Assembly: GCA_902775485.1 (NCBI GenBank)
Contig: CACYMJ010000024.1
Coordinates: 37,733 to 88,604, forward strand
Length of the DNA: 50,872 nt
Reading direction: 5' to 3'
Origin: an uncultured Lachnospiraceae bacterium
GTDB taxonomy: Bacteria; Bacillota; Clostridia; Lachnospirales; Lachnospiraceae
The position numbers and the translations under genes are program-made. This document shows, piece after piece, positions 10,001-19,207 of this stretch (within the stretch, counting starts at the first letter, position 1; the number at the start of each line of letters is the position of its first letter). The notes beneath the pieces are model-generated. The model was given only the letters and a program-made list of their open reading frames with translations, searched no databases and had not been told where the DNA came from.

Positions 10001-10801
10001 GCAAAACCTGTTGTGTTCATTCCGGTATTTCCCGGTACAAACTGCGAATACGACAGTGCACGGGCATTTGAAAGAGCCGGTGCCGATGTCATAACCACTG
10101 TCTTTACAAACAGATCGGCAACCGATATAAGGGATTCGGTGGAAGCGTTTAGAAAGGGGATCGCCTCTGCGCAGATGATAATGTTCCCCGGAGGTTTTTC
10201 GGCAGGCGACGAGCCTGACGGCAGCGCCAAGTTCTTTGCAACGGCATTCAGGAACGAGGCACTTTCGGAGGCGGTAACGGATCTTCTGACAAAGCGTGAC
10301 GGACTGGCTCTTGGAATATGTAACGGCTTCCAGGCGCTCATTAAGCTCGGGCTCGTACCGGAGGGCAGGATAACGGGACAGGATGAATCATCGCCCACGC
10401 TTACATACAACACGATCAATCGCCATGTTTCCAAGATGGCATATACCAAGGTCGTATCAAACCTTTCACCGTGGCTGACACTTGCCGGATGCGGAAAAAC
10501 ATATGTGATCCCCGCTTCACACGGTGAGGGACGTTTTGTCGCAAACGACGATGTCATTAAGCGCCTGTTTGAAAACGGTCAGGTCGCTACGCGTTACTGT
10601 GATCCGGACGGTAATATATCAATGGATGAGGAATACAACATCAACGGTTCCTTTGCCGCAATAGAAGGTATCACCAGTCCCGACGGAAGAGTGTTTGGTA
10701 AGATGGGACATTCGGAACGCCGCGGAGACAATGTAGCCGTAAATATCTACGGCGATCAGGATATGAAGATTTTTGAATCCGGAGTAGGTTATTTCTTATG
10801 A
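7019..10801 (+). CDS. purL: Phosphoribosylformylglycinamidine synthase (single-chain PurL)
   Basis: This enzyme converts FGAR, glutamine and ATP to FGAM in purine synthesis. At 1260 residues it is the fused form containing a PurS-like N-terminal domain, two AIRS-like synthase halves and a C-terminal class I glutamine amidotransferase. The amidotransferase triad is visible: Cys 1101 in GICNGFQ, and His 1168 and Glu 1170 in SHGEGR. The N-terminal half keeps a motif typical of the family (VSFKNETHNHPTEIEPFGGA). ATG 7019 follows GGAAGGATG; an upstream ATG at 7011 runs into a stop. No other pur gene and no purine riboswitch are seen nearby. Its last codons overlap the next gene by four bases. Confidence 0.96.
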   Translation: MVRRIYVEKKKPYAAAAGELFEDLRGYLDLTHLTDVRILIRYDVEDIDDDVFMTAKRCVFSEPPVDDLYEDDFPRQEGDRVFSVEYLPGQFDQRADSAIQCIQFLSADATPIIRTATTYCLSGDISDEQFAAIRSYCINPVDSRETGLEKPETLVQKFDEPGDIRIFDGFSGMNESDLRSLYDSLQLAMTFRDFLHIQNYFASEEHRDPTMTEIRVLDTYWSDHCRHTTFSTELKDVTFADGYYTPLFTKTFEDYKNARADVYGDRKDKFICLMDIALMAMKELKKQGKLADQEESDEINACSIVVPVKIDDHEEEWLVSFKNETHNHPTEIEPFGGAATCLGGAIRDPLSGRSYVYQAMRITGAADPTVPLSDTLEGKLPQRKLVRGAAKGYSSYGNQIGLATGYVKEIYHSDYIAKRMEIGAVMGAAKRSNVVRATSDPGDIIILLGGRTGRDGCGGATGSSKAHTLSSIETCGAEVQKGNAPTERKLQRLFRRPEVSKLIRKCNDFGAGGVSVAIGELADGLRIDLDKVPKKYAGLDGTELAISESQERMAVVVAPSDVDLFLKYSAEENLEATQVAVVTEDPRLVLLWRGREIVNLKRAFLDTNGAHQETSVSADCPERRSFFDECINKDVAKDVEASDFTAALTDSLSDLNVCSQKGLVEMFDSSIGAGSVLMPYGGKTQLSETQVMIAKLPVYEGKCDTVTMMSYGFDPYLSSWSPYHGAVYAVTQSIAKIVSAGGDPSKIRFTFQEYFRRMSQESERWSQPFLALLGAFAAQMGFSLPSIGGKDSMSGTFQDIDVPPTLVSFAVDVAEGRNVVTDELKTAGNKLVLIDVARDGYDVVDYSDAMSQYTKLYDDVRAGIIKSAYAVDGYGIAPALCKMAFGNMLGVKIEHSFDIRKLFVPMFGSIIAEVSGSDVGKLSGRYTLIGEVTDDGMISYGTSSLTTKEAAGIWKKPLEKVFPTRSHKDDSPLEDTVFDIASSNKSVYVCRNKVAKPVVFIPVFPGTNCEYDSARAFERAGADVITTVFTNRSATDIRDSVEAFRKGIASAQMIMFPGGFSAGDEPDGSAKFFATAFRNEALSEAVTDLLTKRDGLALGICNGFQALIKLGLVPEGRITGQDESSPTLTYNTINRHVSKMAYTKVVSNLSPWLTLAGCGKTYVIPASHGEGRFVANDDVIKRLFENGQVATRYCDPDGNISMDEEYNINGSFAAIEGITSPDGRVFGKMGHSERRGDNVAVNIYGDQDMKIFESGVGYFL

Positions 10802-13203
10802 AGCTTTTAAGGAGATCGAGAGGGTTCTCATTTTTAAAATGGTTCAATAAGATCAAAAAGGAAAAGGCGCTCGTGCAGCTTTTAGTTGTGTGCGCGCTGC
10901 TTCTTATTGCGTGTGTGCTTCTCAGCATGTTCCATGTTCACAGGATCTTTTCGGCATTCGAGCAGAATTCCTATGACAGCATAATCAACAGATCCGATCT
11001 GACATCAAAATATTTCTCCGACAACTTCCAGAGAAAGGGAGCACTGGTACTTGCTGAAGCACAGGTTCTCGAAGAAGATGACGACATTGACAAGACTACG
11101 ATCTGTAACGGACTTAAGATACTTGAAGAGACAGGGGAATTTGTATATGCCCGTTATGTAAGCAACCGCGGACTCAAGTATTTTCCGAACGGTTCGACCA
11201 AAACCGCGGAACTGGGTAACTATCAGGATACCATCACTCCCGGAGAGGCGGTCACGATCTACCGAAACTTTGATTCTGAGCACTATAACGATGAGATCTG
11301 TTTTGCAACGTCGGTCGAGAAGAACGGTCTGATACAGGGATACATAATCGGTGTCGCAAATGCGTCAAGAATGTTTGATTCGTTTACGAGCAATTCGACA
11401 ACGATGGTTGCCGAACGTTATCTTACCGATGAGAACGGAAACATAGTCGCATACGTTAAGAATGATATCATTTACGACGGTACCGGAAAGAACATATTCG
11501 ATATCCTTACAAGGGATGCCATCGATGATTATGCAGCCCAGGAGATCAGGGAAGAAGTACTCAACGAGATCGACCAGAACAATATCACGAGCAGACAGAT
11601 ATCGTTTAACGGCAGAAAAGGTTACGCTCTTTACAAACAGCTGTCCGGGTCGAGCAGATGGAATATTTTCTATCTGGTATATTCGGATGATGTCAGGGCG
11701 GCCATCATGCCTGTCCTTATCGAATCATTTGCGATAATGGTCGTTGTAATCCTTATCATGGCGATCATGGCCATCTTCGTCATACATTATATCCAGGGAG
11801 AACAGAAGAAGGTATTCGACCTTGCTTATATAGATGATCTGACAAGAGCGCCCAATGAGAACGCTTTCAAGGAAAGAGCGACGGAGCTGCTGTTTGACTA
11901 TCCTGACGTTCCGTATATGCTCGTCTGCTTTGATATCATGAACTTCAGATACATAAACGAGGGATACGGACATCTCAAGGCCGATATGCTCCTTCGTGAT
12001 ATCGCTTCCGCACTTCGCGAATCATATTCGTACAACGAAACGTTCGGTCGTCTTTCGGCCGACAGGTTTGTCGGGCTGTGCGTGGACGACGAAAGGACGA
12101 CGGAGCGCAGGGGGTTCATCAATGAGAGGATGACTAAGGCATCCGAAGAGATAGGAATGAAATACCCGATCAAGTTCAAAACGGGTATCTATTATATCAG
12201 GGACAGAAAAGAAGCCATTGCCGATATGATCGACAAGGCAAACCTTGCCCGTAAATCGGTCGATGCCTCTATGAGAAGTCTCGTAGCTGAATACCGTGAT
12301 CAGCTGATGGAGGAGACAAGGAAACAGGAGAGAGTCGAATCGCGCATGCACGAAGCTCTGGAAAAGGGAGAGTTCAGACCTTATCTGCAGCCCAAGTGGA
12401 ACATGGTCGAGGACCAGATATGCGGTGCCGAGGCACTTATCAGATGGGTCGATTCCAATGGCGCGATCATCCCTCCGAACGAGTTCATTCCCGTATTTGA
12501 GAAGAACGGATTCATCGAACAGATCGACTTCTATATGCTCGATGCGATATGCAGATATATCCGCCGGATGATAGATGAGGGGCGTGAGGTTTATCCGATA
12601 TCGATAAACCAGTCCAGGTATCTGCTGTATGATCCGAACTACATAATGAAAGTGCAGGATATAATGCTCAAGTACAGGGTGCCCAAGGGCCTTATAGAGC
12701 TTGAGATCACGGAGACCGTATTCTTTAACGAAAAAGAGCGTATGCTCGAGGTTATGAGAAATCTGAAGGAATTCAACATGAATCTTTCGATCGACGATTT
12801 CGGTTCCGGTTATTCATCGCTCAACCTTCTTCGTGATATCCCGTTCGATGTGCTCAAGATCGACAGAGGATTTCTTGACGAATCCGTACAGAGCGAGACA
12901 GGTAAGTGGATACTGCGCAAGATCGTGGAGATGGCTGAGGGACTTAACCTTAAGGTCATCTGTGAGGGTGTTGAGACCCACGACCAGGTCGAGATGCTTC
13001 TTGACATAGGCTGTATACTGGCGCAGGGATTCCTGTATTCACGGCCGATACCGATCGAGGAGTTCATGGAGAAATACAATACTCCGCTTGAGTCCGATGC
13101 ACCTGTCATATACGAACCGATGATAAGTGAGGAAATGCTCTCGGCGATGGAATCATCCTCCGGTACGGATCCCGATGACATGTCCACGGAGACTGACGGC
13201 TAG
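10798..13203 (+). CDS. Membrane c-di-GMP phosphodiesterase with degenerate GGDEF and intact EAL domains
   Basis: The 801-residue protein has a membrane span at about 24-44, an extracytoplasmic sensor region of about 250 residues (likely a Cache/PDC fold, by length and position), a second span near 305-330, a GGDEF-like domain and an EAL domain. The GGDEF signature is replaced by SADRF at 420-424, so cyclase activity is unlikely. The EAL domain keeps its metal and catalytic positions: Glu 545 (EAL), Asn 604, Glu 639, Asp 666 and Asp 667 (DDFGSG), Lys 687, Glu 723 (EGVE) and Gln 743. It should therefore hydrolyse c-di-GMP in response to an external signal, possibly tuned by GTP binding to the dead GGDEF domain (known in the family, inferred here). 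The ATGA overlap with purL suggests translational coupling. Confidence 0.92.
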   Translation: MKLLRRSRGFSFLKWFNKIKKEKALVQLLVVCALLLIACVLLSMFHVHRIFSAFEQNSYDSIINRSDLTSKYFSDNFQRKGALVLAEAQVLEEDDDIDKTTICNGLKILEETGEFVYARYVSNRGLKYFPNGSTKTAELGNYQDTITPGEAVTIYRNFDSEHYNDEICFATSVEKNGLIQGYIIGVANASRMFDSFTSNSTTMVAERYLTDENGNIVAYVKNDIIYDGTGKNIFDILTRDAIDDYAAQEIREEVLNEIDQNNITSRQISFNGRKGYALYKQLSGSSRWNIFYLVYSDDVRAAIMPVLIESFAIMVVVILIMAIMAIFVIHYIQGEQKKVFDLAYIDDLTRAPNENAFKERATELLFDYPDVPYMLVCFDIMNFRYINEGYGHLKADMLLRDIASALRESYSYNETFGRLSADRFVGLCVDDERTTERRGFINERMTKASEEIGMKYPIKFKTGIYYIRDRKEAIADMIDKANLARKSVDASMRSLVAEYRDQLMEETRKQERVESRMHEALEKGEFRPYLQPKWNMVEDQICGAEALIRWVDSNGAIIPPNEFIPVFEKNGFIEQIDFYMLDAICRYIRRMIDEGREVYPISINQSRYLLYDPNYIMKVQDIMLKYRVPKGLIELEITETVFFNEKERMLEVMRNLKEFNMNLSIDDFGSGYSSLNLLRDIPFDVLKIDRGFLDESVQSETGKWILRKIVEMAEGLNLKVICEGVETHDQVEMLLDIGCILAQGFLYSRPIPIEEFMEKYNTPLESDAPVIYEPMISEEMLSAMESSSGTDPDDMSTETDG

Positions 13204-13821
13204 ATGAATAATATCAATTATCACCGGGAACTTGAGAAGATAATATCCGGAGAGCATAACAGAAAACTGCTGTTACATAGCTGCTGCGCACCCTGCAGCA
13301 GCTATTGTCTGATATACCTTTATAAACATTTCGACATTACATGCTTTTACTGTAATCCGAACATAACCGATAAGGATGAATACGAAAAACGCCTTGCCGA
13401 ACTTTCAAGACTGATCGGTCTTATCGGGGCGGAATACGACTGTAAGGATACGTTAAAGCTTGCCGTGTGCGAATATGAGCCGGAAAGATTTATCGAAAAT
13501 GTAAGATCCGCGCAGCTTGAGACGGCACCGGAAGGCGGCAGCAGATGCGGGATGTGTTTTCGCATGCGGCTTGAAAAAACATACGAAGCCGCTGTTGCCG
13601 GAGGGTATGACTATTTTGCGACTACGCTGTCGATCAGCCCTCACAAGAATGCCGGACTGATAAACAGTATCGGATCAGACATAGCAAAAAGAGGGGAGGG
13701 TCCGATGTGGCTTCCCGCTGATTTCAAGAAGAACAACGGATATCTGCAGTCCATAAAACTGTCGGAAAAATACGGCCTGTACAGACAAAACTACTGCGGA
13801 TGCGAATATTCGAAAAGATGA
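13204..13821 (+). CDS. queH: Epoxyqueuosine reductase QueH
   Basis: QueH catalyses the last step of queuosine synthesis, reducing epoxyqueuosine to queuosine in tRNA. The 205-residue protein (DUF208 family) has the N-terminal CCAPC motif (Cys 27, 28, 31), a central CGMC pair, the motif TTLSISPHKN, and a C-terminal CGC (Cys 198 and 200), all expected for the iron-sulfur and redox cysteines. The ATG follows the previous stop codon directly, so translation is likely coupled to the phosphodiesterase. No queC/D/E/F genes are in the window; the cell may make or salvage the precursor elsewhere. Confidence 0.92.
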   Translation: MNNINYHRELEKIISGEHNRKLLLHSCCAPCSSYCLIYLYKHFDITCFYCNPNITDKDEYEKRLAELSRLIGLIGAEYDCKDTLKLAVCEYEPERFIENVRSAQLETAPEGGSRCGMCFRMRLEKTYEAAVAGGYDYFATTLSISPHKNAGLINSIGSDIAKRGEGPMWLPADFKKNNGYLQSIKLSEKYGLYRQNYCGCEYSKR

Positions 13822-13839
13822 CCCTGAAAGGAAGTAAAC

Positions 13840-15600
13840 ATGAAAACATTATTGGAACTCATAACTGATATCGTATCAACCGGTTTTGAACAGAGCGGAT
13901 ATGAGCCTTCGTACGGAAAGGTCACATTAAGCAACCGTCCCGATCTGTGCGAGTTTCAGTGTAACGGAGCGATGTCCGGAGCAAAAGCGTATCATAAGGC
14001 GCCCCTTATGATCGCGCAGGAAGTCGCCGGCAGGATAAACGGCAATGATGCATTTGAAGAGGTAAGTGCCGTTGCTCCGGGTTTTTTGAACATACGTATC
14101 TCACGCGGATATCTTGCATCCTATCTTGATCAGATGTCTGAGAAGGAAAAATTCGGCATCGATCTTCCGAAGAGTGAGAAGATAATAGTTGACTACGGCG
14201 GACCCAATGTTGCCAAGCCTCTTCATGTCGGACACCTGAGGGCAGCGATAATCGGAGAGAGCGTAAAGAGGATATGCAGGTATCTCGGAAACGATGTTAT
14301 AGGCGACGTACACCTCGGCGACTGGGGACTTCAGATGGGCCTTATAATAACCGAACTTGAAGATAGAAAACCCGGACTTCCATATTTTGACGATTCATTT
14401 ACGGGTGAATATCCGAAAGAGGCGCCGTTCACACTGTCCGAACTTGAGGAGATATACCCGGCCGCAAGTGCAAAGTCAAAGGAAGAAGAGGCGTTCAGGG
14501 AGCGTGCACTTGAGGCTACAAAACAGCTTCAAAAGGGAAAGCGCGGATACCGCGCACTCTGGGAACATATCATGAACGTATCCGTTCCCGACCTTAAGCG
14601 CAACTATGAAAATCTGTCGGTTGAGTTTGACTGGTGGAAGGGCGAGAGCAGCGTTGACGGCCTGATCCCCGGCATGGTCGAAGATATGAAGAAAAAGGGA
14701 TTTGCAAAAGAGAGCGAAGGCGCTCTTGTTGTTGATGTTGCCAAAGAGGATGATACGAAGGAGATACCTCCGTGCATGATCTTAAAATCCGACGGAGCAT
14801 CGCTTTATACAACGACGGATCTTGCGACTCTCCTTGACAGAAGGCAGTCTTTCGATCCCGATCATGTCATATATGTGGTCGACAAGCGTCAGGATATGCA
14901 TTTCATACAGGTGTTCAGATGCGCAAGGATATGCGGCATAGTCAGGGAAGATACAAAGCTTGATTTTCTCGGTTTCGGAACGATGAACGGCAAGGACGGC
15001 AAGCCGTTTAAGACGCGTGAAGGCGGTGTCATGAGACTTGAGATACTCATAGACGACATCAGAAAAACGATGTATGAGAAGATCACGCAAAATCACGAGA
15101 TAGATCCCGGCGAGGCGGAAAAGATATCCGAGACCGTTGCACTTTCAGCGATCAAGTACGGGGATCTGTCAAACCAGGCAACGAAGGACTATATATTTGA
15201 TACGGACAAGTTCACGTCGTTTGAGGGAAACACCGGCCCTTATATCCTCTATACGATAGTCAGGATCAAATCGATCCTGTCAAAGTATGCCGGAACGTCT
15301 GCATCGTTACCGCAGAAGATCAAAGCATGTGAAAACGAGTCCGAAAAGGCGCTGATGCTTGAGATATCCAAATTCTCTACGATGATCATGTCTGCCTATG
15401 AGGAGATCGCGCCTCACAGGATATGTGCATACATATATGACGTCTGCAACGCTTTTAACCGGTTCTATCATGAGACAAGAATATTGACCGAAGAGGACAA
15501 CGCCCGTAAGGAAGGCTGGATCGCGCTTCTTGTCCTTGTCAGGAATGTTCTTGAGACATGTACGGACCTTCTCGGTTTTGACGCACCCGAGAAGATGTGA
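13840..15600 (+). CDS. argS: Arginine--tRNA ligase
   Basis: This class I synthetase charges tRNA-Arg. The 586-residue product has the N-terminal Arg-tRNA synthetase additional domain (residues 1 to ~100), GGPNVAKPLHVGHLRAA with the HIGH-type signature HVGH at 129-132, and a C-terminal DALR-type anticodon-binding domain ending at LLGFDAPEKM. The KMSKS loop is degenerate (MNGKDGKPFKTREGG), as in many ArgRS enzymes. GAAAGGAAG lies 8 bases before the ATG. It is the last gene of the purL run; an AT-rich gap and a CIRCE promoter follow. Confidence 0.96.
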   Translation: MKTLLELITDIVSTGFEQSGYEPSYGKVTLSNRPDLCEFQCNGAMSGAKAYHKAPLMIAQEVAGRINGNDAFEEVSAVAPGFLNIRISRGYLASYLDQMSEKEKFGIDLPKSEKIIVDYGGPNVAKPLHVGHLRAAIIGESVKRICRYLGNDVIGDVHLGDWGLQMGLIITELEDRKPGLPYFDDSFTGEYPKEAPFTLSELEEIYPAASAKSKEEEAFRERALEATKQLQKGKRGYRALWEHIMNVSVPDLKRNYENLSVEFDWWKGESSVDGLIPGMVEDMKKKGFAKESEGALVVDVAKEDDTKEIPPCMILKSDGASLYTTTDLATLLDRRQSFDPDHVIYVVDKRQDMHFIQVFRCARICGIVREDTKLDFLGFGTMNGKDGKPFKTREGGVMRLEILIDDIRKTMYEKITQNHEIDPGEAEKISETVALSAIKYGDLSNQATKDYIFDTDKFTSFEGNTGPYILYTIVRIKSILSKYAGTSASLPQKIKACENESEKALMLEISKFSTMIMSAYEEIAPHRICAYIYDVCNAFNRFYHETRILTEEDNARKEGWIALLVLVRNVLETCTDLLGFDAPEKM

Positions 15601-15640
15601 CCGGCAAATTTTCTGAAAATTCATAAATATTCTGAAAATA

Positions 15641-15667
15641 TTAGCACTCAATCATTGACAGTGCTAA
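15641..15667 (+). promoter_or_regulatory. CIRCE operator (HrcA binding site) of clpB
   Basis: The inverted repeat TTAGCACTC, nine bases, then CAGTGCTAA matches the CIRCE consensus (TTAGCACTC-N9-GAGTGCTAA) at all but one position, the first base of the right arm. HrcA represses from this site until heat or protein stress titrates its chaperonin partner. The promoter -35 lies inside the element, so bound HrcA would block RNA polymerase. hrcA itself is not in the window. Confidence 0.95.
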
Positions 15668-15683
15668 CAACATGTGTTAACAT
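15655..15683 (+). promoter_or_regulatory. clpB: Sigma-A promoter of clpB
   Basis: TTGACA at 15655-15660 is a perfect -35. Seventeen bases later TAACAT (15678-15683) is a fair -10, strengthened by a TG one base upstream (extended -10). The -35 overlaps the CIRCE repeat. Upstream, 15607-15643 is AT-rich with two near-copies of TTCTGAAAAT, which could act as an UP element (inference). Confidence 0.8.
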
Positions 15684-15746
15684 ACCCTCGAAAGGGCCGG
15701 AGGATAAACAGTCCGGCTCTTAATAAGGAAGAGGAGGCAGTATATT

Positions 15747-18323
15747 ATGAACATACAGAAATTCACGCAGAAATCCATTGAAGCGATAAATTCACTTGAG
15801 AAGATCACTCTTGATCACGGCAACCAGGAGATGGCCCAGATCCATCTTCTGTATGCGCTGCTGACCCAGGAGGACGGCATCTTACCGAAACTGATCGAGA
15901 AGATGGAGATAAATCTCGATCACTTTACGGATAATGTCGAAGATCACATTAACGCACGTCCGAAAGTCTCGGGCGGAAATCCGTTTGTTGGTGACAAACT
16001 GAATAAGGTGCTCGTATCGGCGGAAGATGAAGCGAAGGCGATGAACGACTCATACGTCTCCGTTGAGCATATCTTTTTGTGCATGCTCAAATATCCCGAT
16101 AGCGATATCAAAGACCTTGTGAAGGAATACGGGATCACAAGGGACAGGTTTTTGACTGCCCTTGCATCTGTAAGAGGGAATCATAACGTCAATACCGACA
16201 ATCCCGAGGCCACATACGATACGCTTGAAAAGTACGGACAGGATCTGGTGGAGCGGGCAAAACAGCAGAAGCTCGATCCCGTTATAGGAAGAGATACGGA
16301 GATAAGGAACATCATCCGCATACTGTCGCGAAAGACCAAGAACAATCCCGTTCTGATCGGTGAGCCCGGTGTCGGAAAGACCGCGGTCGTGGAGGGTCTG
16401 GCGCAGCGTATAGTACGCGGTGACGTACCGGAAGGACTGAAGGACAAGACGATATTTGCTCTTGATATGGGCGCACTTGTTGCCGGAGCCAAATACAGGG
16501 GCGAGTTTGAAGAGCGTCTGAAAGCCGTTCTTGAGGATGTCAAGGCAAGCGACGGCAGGATCATCCTGTTCATAGATGAGCTACATACGATAGTCGGTGC
16601 GGGCAAGACCGACGGGGCGCTTGATGCCGGAAACATGTTAAAGCCGATGCTCGCACGAGGCGAGCTTCACTGCATCGGTGCAACGACGCTTGATGAATAC
16701 AGACAGTACATTGAAAAAGATGCTGCCCTTGAGAGAAGGTTCCAGCCCGTTATGGTCGACGAGCCTACGGTCGAGGATACGATATCGATACTTCGGGGAC
16801 TTAAGGAAAGATACGAGAACTATCACGGAGTAAAGATCGTGGATACGGCTCTCGTTGCCGCAGCCACTCTTTCCGACCGTTACATTTCCGACAGATTCCT
16901 GCCCGACAAGGCAATCGATCTGGTGGATGAGGCATGTGCCCTCGTAAAGACCGAGCTTAAATCAATGCCGGCCGAACTTGACGAGCTTAACCGCAGAAAG
17001 ATGCAGCTTGAGATAGAAGAAGCGGCTCTGAAAAAAGAGACGGACCAGCTGAGCATATCAAGACTTGAGACGCTCCAGAAGGAACTGTCCGAGGTTAAGG
17101 AAGAGTTCGAGAACAAGATGGCACAGTGGGAAAACGAAAAAGCAGCCGTCGAGAAGCTCTCCGAGCTCAGGATTGAGATCGAAAATACAAACAATGAGAT
17201 AGAACTCGCAAAGCGCGATAACAACTACGAACTTGCGGGACAGCTCCAGTACGGCAAGCTTCCGAAGCTGATGCAGCAGCTTGCGGCGGAGGAGGAAAAC
17301 GTCAGAGACAGGGATCTTTCGCTTGTTCACGAGAGCGTATCCGACGAGGAGATCTCCCAGATTGTCAGCCGCTGGACCGGAATACCCGTAGCAAAGCTTA
17401 CGGAAGGCGAGAGGACCAAGATCCTGCATCTTGACGAGGAACTTCATAAGAGGGTGATCGGTCAGGATGAGGCTGTCACGAAGGTTACCGAAGCGATACT
17501 TCGTTCAAAGGCCGGTATCAAGGATCCTTCCAAACCGATCGGCTCGTTCCTGTTCCTCGGACCTACGGGCGTGGGCAAGACGGAACTTGCAAAATCGCTT
17601 GCGGCGAGCCTGTTTGATGATGAGAACAACATGGTGAGGATCGATATGAGCGAATATATGGAGAAGTTCTCCGTATCGCGTCTTATCGGAGCGCCTCCCG
17701 GATACGTGGGATACGAAGAGGGCGGACAGCTGACGGAGGCAGTCAGGAGAAAACCTTATTCGGTCGTCCTGTTTGACGAGATAGAAAAAGCGCATCCCGA
17801 TGTTTTCAACGTGCTCCTTCAGGTGCTTGACGACGGGCGCATAACCGATTCACAGGGAAGGTGTGTGGATTTTAAAAATACGATACTTATAATGACATCA
17901 AACATCGGTGCATCCTACCTTCTTGAGGGTATAGACGATGCGGGAAATATAAGCGCCGAGGCTTCCGAGGCGGTGATGAACGATCTTCGTGCAAGTTTTC
18001 GTCCCGAATTCCTTAACCGTCTTGATGAGACAATAATGTTCAAACCGCTTACAAGAGACAATATCAGTGGTATAATGACTCTGATACTCGCGGATGTGAA
18101 CGCGCGTCTTGCAGATAAGGAACTGTCGATAGCACTTACCGATGCGGCTTCATCGCTCATCGTTGCAGAGGCTTACGATCCTGTATACGGCGCAAGACCT
18201 CTTCGAAGGTATATGCAGCGTACGGTTGAGACACTTGCCGCGAAGAAGATACTTGAAGGTTCGATCAGTGAAGGTGATGTTATAACGATCGACGCATCAG
18301 ACGGAGAACTTGTTGCCGTCTGA
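15747..18323 (+). CDS. clpB: ATP-dependent chaperone ClpB
   Basis: ClpB is the Hsp100 disaggregase that works with DnaK. The 858-residue product has a double Clp_N domain (residues 1 to ~145), AAA+ module 1 with GEPGVGKT at 205-212, a long coiled-coil middle domain at about 395-525 that defines ClpB against ClpC, and AAA+ module 2 with GPTGVGKT at 605-612. The ClpP-binding GF loop is absent: the matching stretch after [10 protein letters not shown] has no xGF, as expected for a disaggregase. AGAGGAGG lies 9 to 16 bases before the ATG. Control by CIRCE/HrcA is read directly from the upstream sequence. It shares the window with clpC, but they are separate transcription units. Confidence 0.97.
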   Translation: MNIQKFTQKSIEAINSLEKITLDHGNQEMAQIHLLYALLTQEDGILPKLIEKMEINLDHFTDNVEDHINARPKVSGGNPFVGDKLNKVLVSAEDEAKAMNDSYVSVEHIFLCMLKYPDSDIKDLVKEYGITRDRFLTALASVRGNHNVNTDNPEATYDTLEKYGQDLVERAKQQKLDPVIGRDTEIRNIIRILSRKTKNNPVLIGEPGVGKTAVVEGLAQRIVRGDVPEGLKDKTIFALDMGALVAGAKYRGEFEERLKAVLEDVKASDGRIILFIDELHTIVGAGKTDGALDAGNMLKPMLARGELHCIGATTLDEYRQYIEKDAALERRFQPVMVDEPTVEDTISILRGLKERYENYHGVKIVDTALVAAATLSDRYISDRFLPDKAIDLVDEACALVKTELKSMPAELDELNRRKMQLEIEEAALKKETDQLSISRLETLQKELSEVKEEFENKMAQWENEKAAVEKLSELRIEIENTNNEIELAKRDNNYELAGQLQYGKLPKLMQQLAAEEENVRDRDLSLVHESVSDEEISQIVSRWTGIPVAKLTEGERTKILHLDEELHKRVIGQDEAVTKVTEAILRSKAGIKDPSKPIGSFLFLGPTGVGKTELAKSLAASLFDDENNMVRIDMSEYMEKFSVSRLIGAPPGYVGYEEGGQLTEAVRRKPYSVVLFDEIEKAHPDVFNVLLQVLDDGRITDSQGRCVDFKNTILIMTSNIGASYLLEGIDDAGNISAEASEAVMNDLRASFRPEFLNRLDETIMFKPLTRDNISGIMTLILADVNARLADKELSIALTDAASSLIVAEAYDPVYGARPLRRYMQRTVETLAAKKILEGSISEGDVITIDASDGELVAV

Positions 18324-18358
18324 TAATGCCCGAAAGTTTGGGCTTGAGAGGAGAGATA

Positions 18359-19207
18359 ATGGGAGAAATATCAAAAAGGGATGTAAAAAAACTGCTTGTA
18401 CCGGTATTGTCCGCACTTCTTGCAGCCGTTGTCACGCTTGGAGTGCAGGCGGCGCCGGCTGACGATGACCATGTATATGCCACAAAGAGCGGAAAGGTCT
18501 GGCATTCGGAAAGAAACTGCGTGGACATAGCCGATCAGGATGCATGGTATATGACCTTTGCCGAGTACAAGAAGGAGAAAAAGAACAGCACACAGTGCTC
18601 CAACTGCAAGAACGGCATCAGTTTCGCCGAAACGCTGGGCGGCAAGACCTATGTTTACAATGACGGGTTTACCAAAAACAAAGAGATAGAGGTTGTTGTT
18701 GATACGACCAATGTAGAGGATATGGGAACCGTCGATGAGGGCATAACACAGGATGCCGATACGCCTGATGCATCGTCTTCGGGTTCGTCGAAAACGTCAA
18801 AAACAACAACGTCAAGGAGCTCGAATTCAAGGACGACAACAGCATCGTCATCAGGCAGTGCGCGCGCATCAAGAAATATAACGTCATCGGATGATTCATC
18901 GGAATCCGCAGCTGCCACCACTTCAGGCAGCACGGGAAGAAAATCCGCGGCATCCTCATCAGGCAGCGCCGCATCATCTTCAGGTAAGGATCTGATGACG
19001 GAAAAACAGAGGCGCAATAAGTTCCGCTCGAAGACCAACCCGGGACGCGGTAAAAAGGTCAACACTCCCAAAAGAGGAGCAAGCGCCGGATTTTCGTATG
19101 CCGATTTTTCAACATACAATGATTACAATTCAAACAACAAATGCCGTTATGGTCAACGACTGCGACGGATATCAGTGGTATATGAGATGCCCCTGCAGCA
19201 AGGCTAA
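18359..19207 (+). CDS. Exported Ser-rich protein with Cys/His cluster, frameshifted before its C-terminal domain
   Basis: ATG 18359 follows GAGGAGA and is preferred over an in-frame ATG at 18326. The product opens with a hydrophobic export segment (LLVPVLSALLAAVVTLGVQA). A small domain follows with WHSERNC and, about 40 residues on, CSNC, giving a His/Cys pattern like Ada-type zinc-binding modules in other clostridial surface proteins (by resemblance). A ~90-residue Ser/Thr/Ala linker follows. The frame then breaks: from 19139 the translation changes character and stops at 19207, while frame 3 continues with a sensible domain (see 19098-19361). Removing one A from the AAA at 19139-19141 joins the halves into a ~333-residue protein. 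This is either a real loss or a sequencing or assembly error. Confidence 0.65.
   Translation: MGEISKRDVKKLLVPVLSALLAAVVTLGVQAAPADDDHVYATKSGKVWHSERNCVDIADQDAWYMTFAEYKKEKKNSTQCSNCKNGISFAETLGGKTYVYNDGFTKNKEIEVVVDTTNVEDMGTVDEGITQDADTPDASSSGSSKTSKTTTSRSSNSRTTTASSSGSARASRNITSSDDSSESAAATTSGSTGRKSAASSSGSAASSSGKDLMTEKQRRNKFRSKTNPGRGKKVNTPKRGASAGFSYADFSTYNDYNSNNKCRYGQRLRRISVVYEMPLQQG

Noticed and set aside
15607-15650. Direct copies of TTCTGAAAAT before clpB as a possible repeat array
   Set aside because: Only two imperfect copies; simplest reading is an AT-rich promoter upstream element, not an array.
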